From positions 496,001-560,000 of the forward strand of contig NZ_CP029844.1 of NCBI RefSeq assembly GCF_003268615.1: a DNA stretch of 64,000 nt, given 5' to 3'. The DNA comes from Blattabacterium clevelandi (GTDB taxonomy: Bacteria; Bacteroidota; Bacteroidia; Flavobacteriales; Blattabacteriaceae). Position 1 is the first letter of the stretch, and every line of letters starts with the position of its first letter. Below the pieces are notes generated by a model that worked only from the letters and a program-made list of their open reading frames with translations, ran no database searches and was not told where the DNA came from. Below, piece after piece: positions 27,756 through 36,828 of the stretch. The translations under genes were made by a program, and so were the position numbers.

Positions 27756-28622
27756 ATGAAAGCTTATATATTTCCTGGTCAAGGGTCTCAATATATGGGA
27801 ATGGGAAAAAATTTATACAATTCTTCTAATTTAGCAAAAAAATTGTTTCAATTATCCGATGATATTTTAGGATTTCATATGAAAAGTATTATGTTTGATG
27901 GTTCTATGGAAGTTTTAAAAAAAACTAAATATACACAACTTGCTATTTATATATATTCAGTAATAAAAGCAAAAATTTTAGATAATTTTAATCCGGATAT
28001 GGTAGCTGGACATTCTCTTGGAGAATTATCTGCTTTAACTGCTATTGATGTCTTTTCTTTTGAAGATGGATTAATTTTAGTAGATAAAAGAGCCTCCATT
28101 ATGCAAGATATATGTGAATATATACATGGAGGAATGGCTGTAATATTCGGATTAGAAGATGAAATTATAGAGAAAGTTTGTAAAGAAGATAATGGGATAG
28201 TTGTTCCTTCAAATTATAATAGTCCTGGACAATTAGTCATTTCTGGAGAAGAAAAATCTTTAAAAAGAGTTTGTCTATCTTTAAAAAAGATAGGAGCTAC
28301 AAGAATATTAAGACTTCCTGTTCATGGAGCTTTTCATTCTCCAATTATGGAGCCAGCTAAAAAAAAATTATCAAAATTTATAGAAAAAATTTCATTTAAA
28401 GACTCTCCATGTCCAATATATCAGAATGTAACGGCTAAATCAGTTACAAAATCTAACGATATCAAAAAAAATATTATCGAACAATTAACATCTCCCGTTA
28501 AATGGAAACAATTGATGAAAAATATGATTGATAATGGAGCTATTTCCTTTATAGAAGTAGGACCAGGAAATATTTTACAAGGAATAACGAAAAAGATTTT
28601 CAATAAAATTGATAAAAAATGA
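27756..28622 (+). CDS. fabD: Malonyl-CoA:ACP transacylase
   Basis: It transfers malonyl from CoA to acyl carrier protein, feeding fatty acid elongation with the product of acetyl-CoA carboxylase. FPGQGSQYMGMGKN is at the N-terminus, the catalytic Ser87 is in GHSLGE, and the His is in the segment PVHGAFHSPIM. SPVKWKQLMKNM and FIEVGPGNILQGITKKI close the domain. Length 288 is usual. The stop overlaps an ATG of the next frame (ATGA), but the true start of the next gene is probably 18 bp later. Confidence 0.96.
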   Translation: MKAYIFPGQGSQYMGMGKNLYNSSNLAKKLFQLSDDILGFHMKSIMFDGSMEVLKKTKYTQLAIYIYSVIKAKILDNFNPDMVAGHSLGELSALTAIDVFSFEDGLILVDKRASIMQDICEYIHGGMAVIFGLEDEIIEKVCKEDNGIVVPSNYNSPGQLVISGEEKSLKRVCLSLKKIGATRILRLPVHGAFHSPIMEPAKKKLSKFIEKISFKDSPCPIYQNVTAKSVTKSNDIKKNIIEQLTSPVKWKQLMKNMIDNGAISFIEVGPGNILQGITKKIFNKIDKK

Positions 28623-28639
28623 TTTTTATTAGTATTATT

Positions 28640-29572
28640 ATGCGGAAATATCAACATTTTTTTTATAGTCATGGAAAATTATTATTAACAGGAGAATATT
28701 TTATTTTATATGGAGCTTATGGTTTAGCTTTACCTACCGTAAAAGGACAATCATTTACTATATTTTATGATAAAAATTGTTATGGATCTTCTGGATTGCA
28801 TTGGAAAAGTTTTGATAATATAGATAAACCTTGGTTTGAAGTATTTTTTAAACTTCCTTCTTTAGATATTTGTTATGATACAGAAAAAAAAATCGCTTTT
28901 AGATTAAAAAATCTATTGTTGGAATCTAGAAAAATTCAAAAAAATTTTCTTAAAAATTCATTGGGTATTTTTTATGTACAAACAAAATTAGAATTTCCTA
29001 GAAATTGGGGATTAGGTAGTAGTTCTACTTTAATTAATAATATAGCAAAATGGGCTAATATAGATCCTTATATGTTATTAGAAAAAAAATTTTCAGGAAG
29101 TGGATATGATATAGCATGTGTATCCAATTCAAAACCAATAATTTTTAAATTAAATAATCAAAAACCTTATGTTATTCCTATAAATTTTAATCCTCCATTT
29201 AAAAAAAAACTTTTTTTTCTACATCTTAATAAAAAACAAAATACTTTTGAAGGAATTCGATTTTTTCGTTCAAAAAAAAATATATCTAGTAAAAGTATTG
29301 ATTCTATTTCTTCCATAACTAAGAAAATTATATTTTGTAAAACTTTGAAAGAATTTGAAATATTATTACTTAAACATGAAAGGATTATATCAGGAATACT
29401 TAATATACCTACTGTAAAAGAAAATTATTTTCCAGATTATTTAGGTATAGTAAAAAGTTTAGGAACTTGGGGTGGGGATTTTGTTTTAATAAGTTTTAGA
29501 AAGGGAATGAAAAAATATTTTTCAAAAAAAGGATTTCATACTATTCTTTCATTTGATGAAATGATTCTTTGA
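28640..29572 (+). CDS. GYDIA-type GHMP kinase family protein
   Basis: A GHMP-fold kinase related to mevalonate kinase. The N-terminus RKYQHFFYSHGKLLLTGEY then FILYGAYGLALPT matches the family opening, the ATP loop is NWGLGSSSTLINN, and KFSGSGYDIACVSNSKPIIF contains the GYDIA tetrad-plus that names a Bacteroidota subgroup. The C-terminal third motif is SLGTWGGDFVLIS. The substrate of the subgroup is not known to me; a mevalonate-pathway role is possible. I prefer ATG 28640 because relatives begin close to YxxHGKLLLTGEY; the frame is open from ATG 28619, overlapping fabD. Probably in the fabD transcript. Confidence 0.8.
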   Translation: MRKYQHFFYSHGKLLLTGEYFILYGAYGLALPTVKGQSFTIFYDKNCYGSSGLHWKSFDNIDKPWFEVFFKLPSLDICYDTEKKIAFRLKNLLLESRKIQKNFLKNSLGIFYVQTKLEFPRNWGLGSSSTLINNIAKWANIDPYMLLEKKFSGSGYDIACVSNSKPIIFKLNNQKPYVIPINFNPPFKKKLFFLHLNKKQNTFEGIRFFRSKKNISSKSIDSISSITKKIIFCKTLKEFEILLLKHERIISGILNIPTVKENYFPDYLGIVKSLGTWGGDFVLISFRKGMKKYFSKKGFHTILSFDEMIL

Positions 29573-29647
29573 TCATAGAATATAAAGTATATTATTTCAA
29601 TATTTAATTGTAAAAATTATTTATATTTTATTCAAAATTTATTTATT

Positions 29648-30901
29648 ATGTGCAAAATTGTTAATTTTGATATTAATGGATGTAATTATAAATTTCCCAT
29701 AGTTTATGGAACTTTTTATGAAGAAAAATCTATTAATATATCTAAACTTAGAGAAAATACAGGATTTATTACATTTGATCCAGGATTGAAAAACACAGGA
29801 ATTGTTAAAAGCTCTATTAGTTTTATAGATGGAGAAAAAGGAGTTCTATTATATCGAGGTTATCCAGTTGAACAAATTATTAAGAAATGTACATTTATAG
29901 AAACTAGTTATCTTTTATTAAATGGAGAACTTCCTAATACTAAACAATTAAAATATTTTTCTGAAAAGATAATAGAATTCAATTCCATTAATCATCAAAT
30001 TTATCAAATACTGGATAAGTTTCCTATTTTTTATCATCCTATGGGGATATTATCATCTTTAACGTGTATTCTTACTGCATTTACAGATTATATTAATATA
30101 AAAGAGGAAGATATGTATTTACATCTTTTAGCAAAACTACCTGTATTAGCAGCTTTAACTTATAGGAAAAAAGTAGGTCTTCCTCCGTCTTATGCAGATA
30201 AGGATTTATATTATACTTCTAATCTTTTAAAAATGTTTTTTTCTATTCCAAAAAAATGTTATCAAATCAATCCAATTATTACAGATGCTTTAGATAAACT
30301 TTTAATACTACATGCAGATCATGAACAAAATTGTTCCACTACTACTGTACGTTTATTAGGTTCTGCATATGTAGGATTATTTTCATCTATATCCTCTGGA
30401 ATTAGCGCTCTTTGGGGAAGATTACATGGAGGAGCTAATCAAGCAGTTATAGAAATGTTAGAAAATATTCTTAAAAGTGGTGGAAATATAAAAAAATGGG
30501 TAGATAAAGCAAAAGATAAAAAAGATCCGTTTCGATTGATGGGATTTGGACATAGAATTTATAAAAATTTTGATCCTAGAGCTAAAATAGTTAAAAAACT
30601 AGCCGAAAAAATTATTTTTGAATTAGGAATTGATGATCCAATTTTAGAATTAGCAAAGGAACTTGAAAAAATAGCTATTCAAGATTCATATTTTATAGAA
30701 AAAAAACTATATCCAAATATAGATTTTTATTCAGGAATTATTTATCAAGCTATAGGAATTCCAAAAGATATGTTCACGGTTATGTTCGCTTTAGGTAGAT
30801 TACCTGGATGGATGGCGCATTGGAAAGAAATGAGATTAAATCGAGAACCTATAGGAAGACCTAGACAAATTTATATAGGATATAAAAAAAGAAATATATA
30901 A
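29648..30901 (+). CDS. gltA: Citrate synthase
   Basis: It condenses oxaloacetate and acetyl-CoA to citrate. Catalytic residues appear in order: LWGRLHGGANQAV (first His), MGFGHRIYKNFDPRA (second His) and NIDFYSGI (Asp). The N-terminal small domain has NTGFITFDPGLKNTGIVKSS and IDGEKGVLLYRGYPVEQI, typical of type II citrate synthase. The end RLPGWMAHWKEMRLNREPIGRPRQIYIG is also classical. Length 417 is normal. With fumC it supports a working TCA branch. Confidence 0.97.
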   Translation: MCKIVNFDINGCNYKFPIVYGTFYEEKSINISKLRENTGFITFDPGLKNTGIVKSSISFIDGEKGVLLYRGYPVEQIIKKCTFIETSYLLLNGELPNTKQLKYFSEKIIEFNSINHQIYQILDKFPIFYHPMGILSSLTCILTAFTDYINIKEEDMYLHLLAKLPVLAALTYRKKVGLPPSYADKDLYYTSNLLKMFFSIPKKCYQINPIITDALDKLLILHADHEQNCSTTTVRLLGSAYVGLFSSISSGISALWGRLHGGANQAVIEMLENILKSGGNIKKWVDKAKDKKDPFRLMGFGHRIYKNFDPRAKIVKKLAEKIIFELGIDDPILELAKELEKIAIQDSYFIEKKLYPNIDFYSGIIYQAIGIPKDMFTVMFALGRLPGWMAHWKEMRLNREPIGRPRQIYIGYKKRNI

Positions 30902-30916
30902 TAAAATTATAATATG

Positions 30917-30998
30917 TGCGGGCGAAGGGATTCGAACCCTTATACCTGATGGCATCAGATCCTAAATCTGACGTGTCTACCAATTTCACCACGCCCAC
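30917..30998 (-). tRNA. tRNA-Leu (anticodon TAG)
   Basis: The reverse strand folds with acceptor GTGGGCG/CGCCCGC and discriminator A. The D-arm is TGGTGAAATTGGTAGACACG, the anticodon arm is TCAGA-TTTAGGA-TCTGA with anticodon TAG, the long variable arm is TGCCATCAGGTA, and the T-arm is AAGGG-TTCGAAT-CCCTT. CCA is not encoded. Lies between gltA (convergent) and rng. Confidence 0.94.
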
Positions 30999-31026
30999 AT
31001 TACAAATTTAATAGAAATTTTTATTA

Positions 31027-32565
31027 TTAAATAAATGAAGAGGATACAATTTCCTTATTTTCATTTAAAATTTTATATTCCGTGTATTTAAATGAATTTC
31101 TAGGAATAATTTTAATCCATTTTTTATATTTAAATAACCATTTTTGTTGAATAGATGGGAATCCTCTTTTAAGATAAGCGGCTACAAAAGAATGTATATG
31201 TAATTGTATTCCCCCTTTATTAAATTTATTATTCATAATTTTTTCTAATATAAATTCTAGATTATGAATATAAATTATAGGAGATTTTAATTTTTGATAT
31301 TTTTCATGATATTTTAATTCAGGTCTTACTCTATGACGAGTGAATTGAACTAATCCAAATTCATTTGGAGGTAATATTTGGTGTTTAGCTTTATCGTTTT
31401 TCATTTTTTCTTTTAAATGTTCGTACAATATTTTTTTTTGATAAGGGTCATACATATCTATAAAATCTACAACAATGATTCCTCCCATATTTCTCAATCT
31501 AATTTGTCTAGCAATTTCTGTTGCAGCTAAAAGATTTACTTGCAATATATGATCCATTCTTTCTGATTCTGTACAATTTTTTTTAATATGATTAATCATT
31601 CCACTATTAACATCTATGACATGTAAAGCTTCAGTATGTTCAATTACAAGATAAGCTCCATTTTCTAGAGGTACATTTTTACCTAAAAAAATTTGTATTT
31701 GTTTTTCAATTCCATATTTTTCAAATATGGGGATATTACCCTTATAATATTTAATAATACTTTTTTTTTCTGGAGAAATAAAAGATAAATAAGAACTAAT
31801 TTCTTGACAAAGAAAACTATTATTACAATAAATCGATTTAAAATCATCATTAAATGTATCTCTTAATAAACAATAAGTTTTATTATTTTCACTTAAAACT
31901 TTAACTGGAGGTAATTTTATCAAATTATTTAATATTTTTCTCCATTTTTTTATCAAAATAAAAAGTTCTTTTTTTAAAATCTGTTCTATTTTAAAACATG
32001 CTACTGTACGAATGATTATACCAAATTCTTTTGGTTTGATTTTTTGCATGTATAAAATCAATCTATTTTTTTCTTTTATATTTTTTATTTTATGAGAAAT
32101 AGTAACTTTTTCTGAACAAGGAATTAATACTAAATTCCTTCCAGGAATACAAATTTTTGCCGTTAATTTTGGTCCTTTATTAGAAATAGGTTCTTTCGAT
32201 ATTTGAACCAAAATATTTTGTCCAGGATATAATATTTTTTCTATAGAACTTTTATCCTCTTTTTTTTTTAAAAAAAAAGTATTTTTTAAAAAATTTTTTT
32301 TTTGATTTATGGGAATCAACTCTAATATTTTTTCGATTTGAAATCCAAGATCATCATAATGTAAAAAAGCCCATTTTGAATAACCTATATCAATAATAGC
32401 AGCATTTAATCCATATGAAATTTTTTTAACTATACCTAAGTATATATCTCCTACAGATAATTTATTATTGTAATTTTCTTGATGAAGTTCCAACAACTTT
32501 CCTTCTTCCAAAAGGGCAATCTTAACTTTTTGTTCTTCTGCATTGATAACTAATTCTTTATTCAT
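31027..32565 (-). CDS. rng: Ribonuclease G (RNase E/G family)
   Basis: An endoribonuclease for rRNA and mRNA processing. It opens NKELVINAEEQKVKIALLEEG, with an S1 domain around YLGIVKKISYGLNAAIIDIG and AFLHYDD. The catalytic Asp pair is in ALHVIDVNSG and GGIIVVDFIDM, and the RNA-contact segment LVQFTRHRVRPE follows. After this I see no Cys at all, so the CPxC zinc-link of E. coli RNase E is missing. I choose ATG 32565 (512 residues) over 32577 because relatives begin MNKEL. Likely in one unit with the basic small protein and HU upstream. Confidence 0.92.
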   Translation of the reverse strand: MNKELVINAEEQKVKIALLEEGKLLELHQENYNNKLSVGDIYLGIVKKISYGLNAAIIDIGYSKWAFLHYDDLGFQIEKILELIPINQKKNFLKNTFFLKKKEDKSSIEKILYPGQNILVQISKEPISNKGPKLTAKICIPGRNLVLIPCSEKVTISHKIKNIKEKNRLILYMQKIKPKEFGIIIRTVACFKIEQILKKELFILIKKWRKILNNLIKLPPVKVLSENNKTYCLLRDTFNDDFKSIYCNNSFLCQEISSYLSFISPEKKSIIKYYKGNIPIFEKYGIEKQIQIFLGKNVPLENGAYLVIEHTEALHVIDVNSGMINHIKKNCTESERMDHILQVNLLAATEIARQIRLRNMGGIIVVDFIDMYDPYQKKILYEHLKEKMKNDKAKHQILPPNEFGLVQFTRHRVRPELKYHEKYQKLKSPIIYIHNLEFILEKIMNNKFNKGGIQLHIHSFVAAYLKRGFPSIQQKWLFKYKKWIKIIPRNSFKYTEYKILNENKEIVSSSFI

Positions 32566-32633
32566 ACACAAAAACAAGGAAAAAAATTTTAGAAATTATA
32601 ATAGATTAACTTTTGATAAAGATGATCAAATTT

Positions 32634-32726
32634 TTATTTTTTTTTCTTATGTCTATTTTTTCTATTTCTTTTTTTTCTTTTATGGGTAGCTATTTTTCGT
32701 CTTTTTCTTTTTTTTCCGTTTGGCAT
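32634..32726 (-). CDS. Small highly basic protein (30 aa), probably ribosome-associated
   Basis: The frame opens ATG at 32726 and ends TAA at 32634. It starts MPNGKKRKRRKIATHKRKKR and ends with NRKNRHKKKK; about two thirds of residues are Lys, Arg or His. I recall near-identical short proteins (MPxGKKRKRHKxATHKRKKR...NRHKKK) in many Bacteroidota beside HU and RNase G, so this is a conserved gene and not noise; a role as small ribosomal protein is an inference from composition. It starts 7 bp after the HU stop and lies 68 bp before rng. Confidence 0.75.
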   Translation of the reverse strand: MPNGKKRKRRKIATHKRKKRNRKNRHKKKK

Positions 32727-32733
32727 AATAATT

Positions 32734-33063
32734 TTAAATCGTTGTTGATTTATCTTTAGACATACTATTTTTTTTAATAATAGAAACGTTTTTCTTTACT
32801 AATTCAGTAAATGCTTTTGCAGGTTTAAATGCTGGTATATTATGCGCAGGAATTACAATAGATATATCCTTGGATATATGACGTCCTAGTTTTTCAGCTC
32901 TATATTTAATAATAAATGATCCAAATCCTCTTAAATAAACATTTTCTCCAGATGTAAGGCTTTCTTTTATTTTTTTCATAAAAGTTTCTATAACCTTTTT
33001 TGTGTCAATTCTTTCAGATCCAGTTTCTGATATGATTTCTGTTATTATATCTGCTTTTGTCAT
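32734..33063 (-). CDS. HU/IHF family DNA-binding protein
   Basis: A 109-residue nucleoid protein. It opens MTKADIITEIISETGSERID, followed by the conserved arm base ENVYLRGFGSFIIKYRAEKLGR and the DNA-intercalating arm with IVIPAHNIPAFKPAKAFTELV. The IPAHN form of the arm (instead of IPAxKVPxFK) is typical of Bacteroidota HU. A short Lys-rich tail extends past the family end. Upstream gene of a three-gene unit with the basic peptide and rng; 83 bp to divergent mutY. Confidence 0.94.
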   Translation of the reverse strand: MTKADIITEIISETGSERIDTKKVIETFMKKIKESLTSGENVYLRGFGSFIIKYRAEKLGRHISKDISIVIPAHNIPAFKPAKAFTELVKKNVSIIKKNSMSKDKSTTI

Positions 33064-33146
33064 GTTTAATCCTTCTAATAATATCCAAAATTCGGTTTCT
33101 TAAATATACCAATTTTTTATAAAATTGCTCTAAAATTAGATTATAT

Positions 33147-34208
33147 ATGGATTTTTCCAAAAAAATAATAAATTGGTATAAAAATAATCATAGAAAACTT
33201 CCTTGGAGAGAAAATAAAAATCCATATTATATATTGGTTTCAGAGTTTATGTTGCAACAAACAAAAGTTTCTAAAGCTATAAAATATTATTTGCATTTTA
33301 TACAAAAATTTCCAAATTTAGAAAAGCTTGCTCAAGCTGAAGAAAAATCAGTATTAAAAGTATGGGAAGGATTAGGGTATTATAAAAGAGCTATCAATTT
33401 ACATTCTTTTGCAAAAAAATTAAGAGAAAAACCCATGGGATTTTTTCCGAAAAAATATAAAGAACTCATTAAATATAAAGGGATAGGACCATATACAGCA
33501 GCTGCGATAGCTTCTATATGTTTTGATGAAGTGGTACCAGCTATAGATGGGAATTTTTATAGGTTATTTTCTAGATATCTAGGTCTTTATAATAAAATTA
33601 CATCAATATTTACGAAAAAAATATTCCGAACTGTAATTTTAAAAATGATGGATAAGAAAAATCCTGGTATTTTCAATCAAGCTATCATGGATTTAGGTGC
33701 TACTTTATGTACACCAAAAAAGGTTAAATGTTTTTTATGTCCCATAAAACTTTATTGTTTTTCATTTAAAAATGGAACTATATATGAATTACCTGTTAAA
33801 AATATAATAAAAAAATCTACAAAAAATAGATTTTTTTATTATATTTTTATATGTTATAATAGTAAAAAATTTTTTATTAAAAAAAGATTCAATAAAGATA
33901 TATGGAAAGGACTTTATGAGTTCCCTTTAATAGAATCAAAAAAATGCCTTACCATTTTAGAAATAAGGAATCAAATTTGGAAAAAATATAAAATATTTTC
34001 TGAAAATATCATTTATCAAGTAAAACATAAAATAACTAATCAAATTTTATCTATTCAATTTTTGAATTGTAAAATGATACAATCTATTCAATCTATTCAA
34101 ATAAAAAAAAGTTTAAATAATTTTTTTCTTATTTCACATAAAAAAATTTGTGAATACCCTTTTCCTAATCCTATTACTTTGTTTTTTAAACATGAAAGAA
34201 TGATTTAG
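33147..34208 (+). CDS. mutY: A/G-specific adenine glycosylase
   Basis: It removes adenine mispaired with 8-oxoguanine. N-terminal segments are NHRKLPWRENKNPYYILVSEFMLQQTKV (catalytic Glu in SEFMLQQT), then the helix-hairpin-helix YKGIGPYTAAAIASICF and VPAIDGNFYRLFSR (catalytic Asp). The [4Fe-4S] cluster ligands are in CTPKKVKCFLCPIKLYC (C-x6-C-x2-C-x5-C). The C-terminal NUDIX-like 8-oxoG recognition domain is present but weakly conserved and has a 9-bp tandem repeat near 34081. Length 353. One of few repair genes seen. Confidence 0.95.
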   Translation: MDFSKKIINWYKNNHRKLPWRENKNPYYILVSEFMLQQTKVSKAIKYYLHFIQKFPNLEKLAQAEEKSVLKVWEGLGYYKRAINLHSFAKKLREKPMGFFPKKYKELIKYKGIGPYTAAAIASICFDEVVPAIDGNFYRLFSRYLGLYNKITSIFTKKIFRTVILKMMDKKNPGIFNQAIMDLGATLCTPKKVKCFLCPIKLYCFSFKNGTIYELPVKNIIKKSTKNRFFYYIFICYNSKKFFIKKRFNKDIWKGLYEFPLIESKKCLTILEIRNQIWKKYKIFSENIIYQVKHKITNQILSIQFLNCKMIQSIQSIQIKKSLNNFFLISHKKICEYPFPNPITLFFKHERMI

Positions 34209-34293
34209 TTTTTTTTATCTTTGATTAAATAAAAATCCAATTTTTTGTTCATCATCATTATTTTCTTTTCTATAACTTAAAAAATTCAATATA

Positions 34294-35610
34294 TTGGAAA
34301 AGGAATCTTTGACGAATATTTTTTTTAAAAGTACTTTATATATTCAAATAGTTCTTTATTTTTTATTAATAATAATCTTACTATTATTTTCTGCTCTTAT
34401 ATCTGGATCAGAAACTGCTTTTTTTTGTCTTGAAAAAAAGACTATTGATAGGGAAATAAAAAAAAATCCTTATAAAGGAGATAAAGTATTAAAAATACTA
34501 AAAAATAGAAAAAAACTTTTAGCTACTATACTGATATCTAACAATTTTTCTAATATTGGGATAGTCATATTAAGTTCATCCTTAATAACAGAATATTTTA
34601 CAGATAGTTTTTTTTATAAAATTCCTATAAACTTTCTATTAGAAGTCATTCTTTTAACTTTTATTTTACTTTTATTTGGAGAAATAATTCCAAAAATATA
34701 TGCTAGAAAAAATAATTTTCGTTTTGCTATTTTGATGTCTCAAACAATAATTTACCTTAGTAAAATATTGGGGCCAATCAGTAAAATTATGATTCTAGTT
34801 TCTAGATTCATAGAAAAAAGAATGAAAAAAAAAAAGAATAGAATATCCGTCGATCAACTTTCAAAAGCTTTAAAAATTGCATCTTCAAATCAAAAAAATG
34901 TTAAAGAATGTCAATTTTTGAAAAGAATCGTTGATTTTGGGAATACGGAAACACATCAAATTATGACTCCAAGAATAGATATGTTTGCTTTGAATCAAAA
35001 GACATTATTTTCTAATACTTTAGAATTAGTTCGTTATCAGGGATATTCTAGAATTCCGATTTACAAAGATAGCATTGATGATATAGAAGGAGTTCTTTTT
35101 GCTAAAGATCTTCTTCCATTTATTCATGAAAAAGAATTTGAATGGACTAAACTAATTCATACTCCATTTTTTGTTCCAGAAAATAAAAAAATAGATGATC
35201 TTTTGAATGATTTTAAAAAAATAAAAATACATTTAGCAATTGTTGTTGATGAATATGGTGGAACTTGTGGAATAGTTACTCTTGAAGATGTTATTGAAGA
35301 AATAGTAGGAGATATTATTGATGAATTTGATGAAGAAGACTTATCTTATTCTAAATTAAATCAAAATAATTATTTATTTGATGGAAAAACTTCTTTGATT
35401 GATTTTTACCGTATTATGGAAATCAAAGAAGAAGTTTTTTTTGAGAAAAAAAAAGGAGATGCAGATACTTTAGGTGGTTTTATTATGGAAATCAATAAAG
35501 AATTTCCAAAAAAAAAACAAAAAATTAATTTTTTAAATTATTCTTTTCTTATAAGAAGAATAGATAACAAAAGAATAAAGAGTATAGAAGTAATAAGGAA
35601 AAAAAACTAA
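34294..35610 (+). CDS. gldE: GldE-like CNNM/CorC transporter-associated protein
   Basis: A membrane protein with an N-terminal DUF21 (CNNM) domain: a first membrane helix, then LFSALISGSETAFFCLEK, with three or four helices up to about residue 165. A CBS pair (MTPRIDMFALNQ ... RIPIYKDSIDDIEGVLFAKDL; HLAIVVDEYGGTCGIVTLEDVIEEIVGDI) and a CorC/HlyC C-terminal domain follow. In Flavobacteriia the gene after mutY is gldE, required for gliding in free-living relatives, and the architecture agrees. The start is TTG 34294, since an in-frame TAA at 34273 leaves no ATG. Here it may act in ion or envelope functions. Confidence 0.82.
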   Translation: MEKESLTNIFFKSTLYIQIVLYFLLIIILLLFSALISGSETAFFCLEKKTIDREIKKNPYKGDKVLKILKNRKKLLATILISNNFSNIGIVILSSSLITEYFTDSFFYKIPINFLLEVILLTFILLLFGEIIPKIYARKNNFRFAILMSQTIIYLSKILGPISKIMILVSRFIEKRMKKKKNRISVDQLSKALKIASSNQKNVKECQFLKRIVDFGNTETHQIMTPRIDMFALNQKTLFSNTLELVRYQGYSRIPIYKDSIDDIEGVLFAKDLLPFIHEKEFEWTKLIHTPFFVPENKKIDDLLNDFKKIKIHLAIVVDEYGGTCGIVTLEDVIEEIVGDIIDEFDEEDLSYSKLNQNNYLFDGKTSLIDFYRIMEIKEEVFFEKKKGDADTLGGFIMEINKEFPKKKQKINFLNYSFLIRRIDNKRIKSIEVIRKKN

Positions 35611-35706
35611 ATGATTTTATTTATTATAATAATTAGAATTAAATTTATATAATAAGACAATGAACGATATAATTTATTTAATTTATTTCTTAAAATAGGT
35701 TAATCT

Positions 35707-36321
35707 ATGAAAAAGAAAAAAGTGATGATCCTTTTTTGTAGTATTATTTTGATAATAGGAGTAACATTTTTTTTCTATAAAAAATTTTTTTTATTTCCAT
35801 TAGAAAAAAAAGCTTTAACAGAATTGATTTACGCTCAAAAATATCTTTCAGAAGGATCTATAGATAAAGCATTAAACAAAAAAAAACTTAAAATACCTTA
35901 TCTTGGATTTTATGGAATTGTTACTAAGTATCCTTTTACTAAAGCAGGTAATATCTCTAAATTTTATGCAGGAATATGCTATTATAAATTAGGAAATTAT
36001 AAGGAATCTATAAAAATGATGAATAATTTTTCTGCAAAAGATGAATTTTTATCTTCTATAAAATATGGAATAATAGGAGATGCTTTTACACAAATTAAAA
36101 ATCATAATGAAGCTTTAAAAAATTACATAAAAGCTGCTAATATCAGAGAAAACGAAATTACTACACCTCTTTATTATTATAAAGCAGCATTGTTGACCTT
36201 TTCTATCAAAAAATATAGGGATTCTAAATTTTTTCTGAAAAAAATAGAAAAAAAATATCCTTTTTTTTTATATAAGGATAATGTAGATAAATATATCATG
36301 TTTATTGAAAATAAATTATAA
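35707..36321 (+). CDS. Tetratricopeptide-repeat membrane-anchored protein
   Basis: A 204-residue protein with one N-terminal membrane helix (about 6-25, a signal anchor) and a TPR-like helical region: AGNISKFYAGICYYKLGNYKESIKMM, YGIIGDAFTQIKNHNEALKNYIKAA and LYYYKAALLTFSIKKYRDSKFF form about three repeats. In Bacteroidota a gene of this type directly precedes ribH, as here (6 to 12 bp). It resembles the YfgM-like tetratricopeptide group; function is unknown and may be periplasmic scaffolding. Confidence 0.78.
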   Translation: MKKKKVMILFCSIILIIGVTFFFYKKFFLFPLEKKALTELIYAQKYLSEGSIDKALNKKKLKIPYLGFYGIVTKYPFTKAGNISKFYAGICYYKLGNYKESIKMMNNFSAKDEFLSSIKYGIIGDAFTQIKNHNEALKNYIKAANIRENEITTPLYYYKAALLTFSIKKYRDSKFFLKKIEKKYPFFLYKDNVDKYIMFIENKL

Positions 36322-36333
36322 TAATTCTTGATT

Positions 36334-36816
36334 ATGAAAATATCTCCTTCATATCAAATAGATAAAAATAAAATAAAAAATGAAAAATTAAAATTTGCCA
36401 TTATTGTTGCAAAATGGAATCACGATGTGACAAAAAAATTGTATAAAGGTGCTTATGAAACTTTAATTCAATCAGGTATTTTAAAAGAAAAAATAAAAAC
36501 ATGGGAAGTTCCTGGAAGTTATGAACTAATTTATTCTGCTAAAAAAATAGCCCTTTGTTATAATTTTGATTCAATTATTGTTATAGGATCCCTTATAAAA
36601 GGAGAAACTCATCATTTTGATTATCTTTGTCAAGCTATTTCACAAGGTATCAAAGATATCAATATTAAATATGATGTCCCGGTTATATTTTGTGTACTTA
36701 CTGATAAAAATAAAAAACAATCTTTTGATCGATCAGGGGGAAAAAATGGAAATAAAGGAATAGAATGTGCTAAAACAGCATTATATATGGCTTTTTTTAA
36801 AAAATCCATCGAATAA
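36334..36816 (+). CDS. ribH: 6,7-dimethyl-8-ribityllumazine synthase
   Basis: It makes the lumazine precursor of riboflavin. Diagnostic segments are FAIIVAKWNHDVTKKLYKGA, TWEVPGSYELIYSAKKIA and IVIGSLIKGETHHFDYLCQA, with the catalytic His in ETHHFD, then PVIFCVLTDKNKKQSFDRSGG and NKGIECAKTALYM. The ATG at 36334 fits the family better than the TTG at 36328. Length 160. Sits between a TPR gene and mutL. Other rib genes are not in the window. Confidence 0.95.
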   Translation: MKISPSYQIDKNKIKNEKLKFAIIVAKWNHDVTKKLYKGAYETLIQSGILKEKIKTWEVPGSYELIYSAKKIALCYNFDSIIVIGSLIKGETHHFDYLCQAISQGIKDINIKYDVPVIFCVLTDKNKKQSFDRSGGKNGNKGIECAKTALYMAFFKKSIE

Positions 36817-36828
36817 AATAGTTCCTTT

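Noticed and set aside
34081-34098. 9-bp tandem repeat in mutY as a regulatory repeat
   Set aside because: Only two copies, coding and in frame; a minor slippage product, mentioned under the cysS finding.
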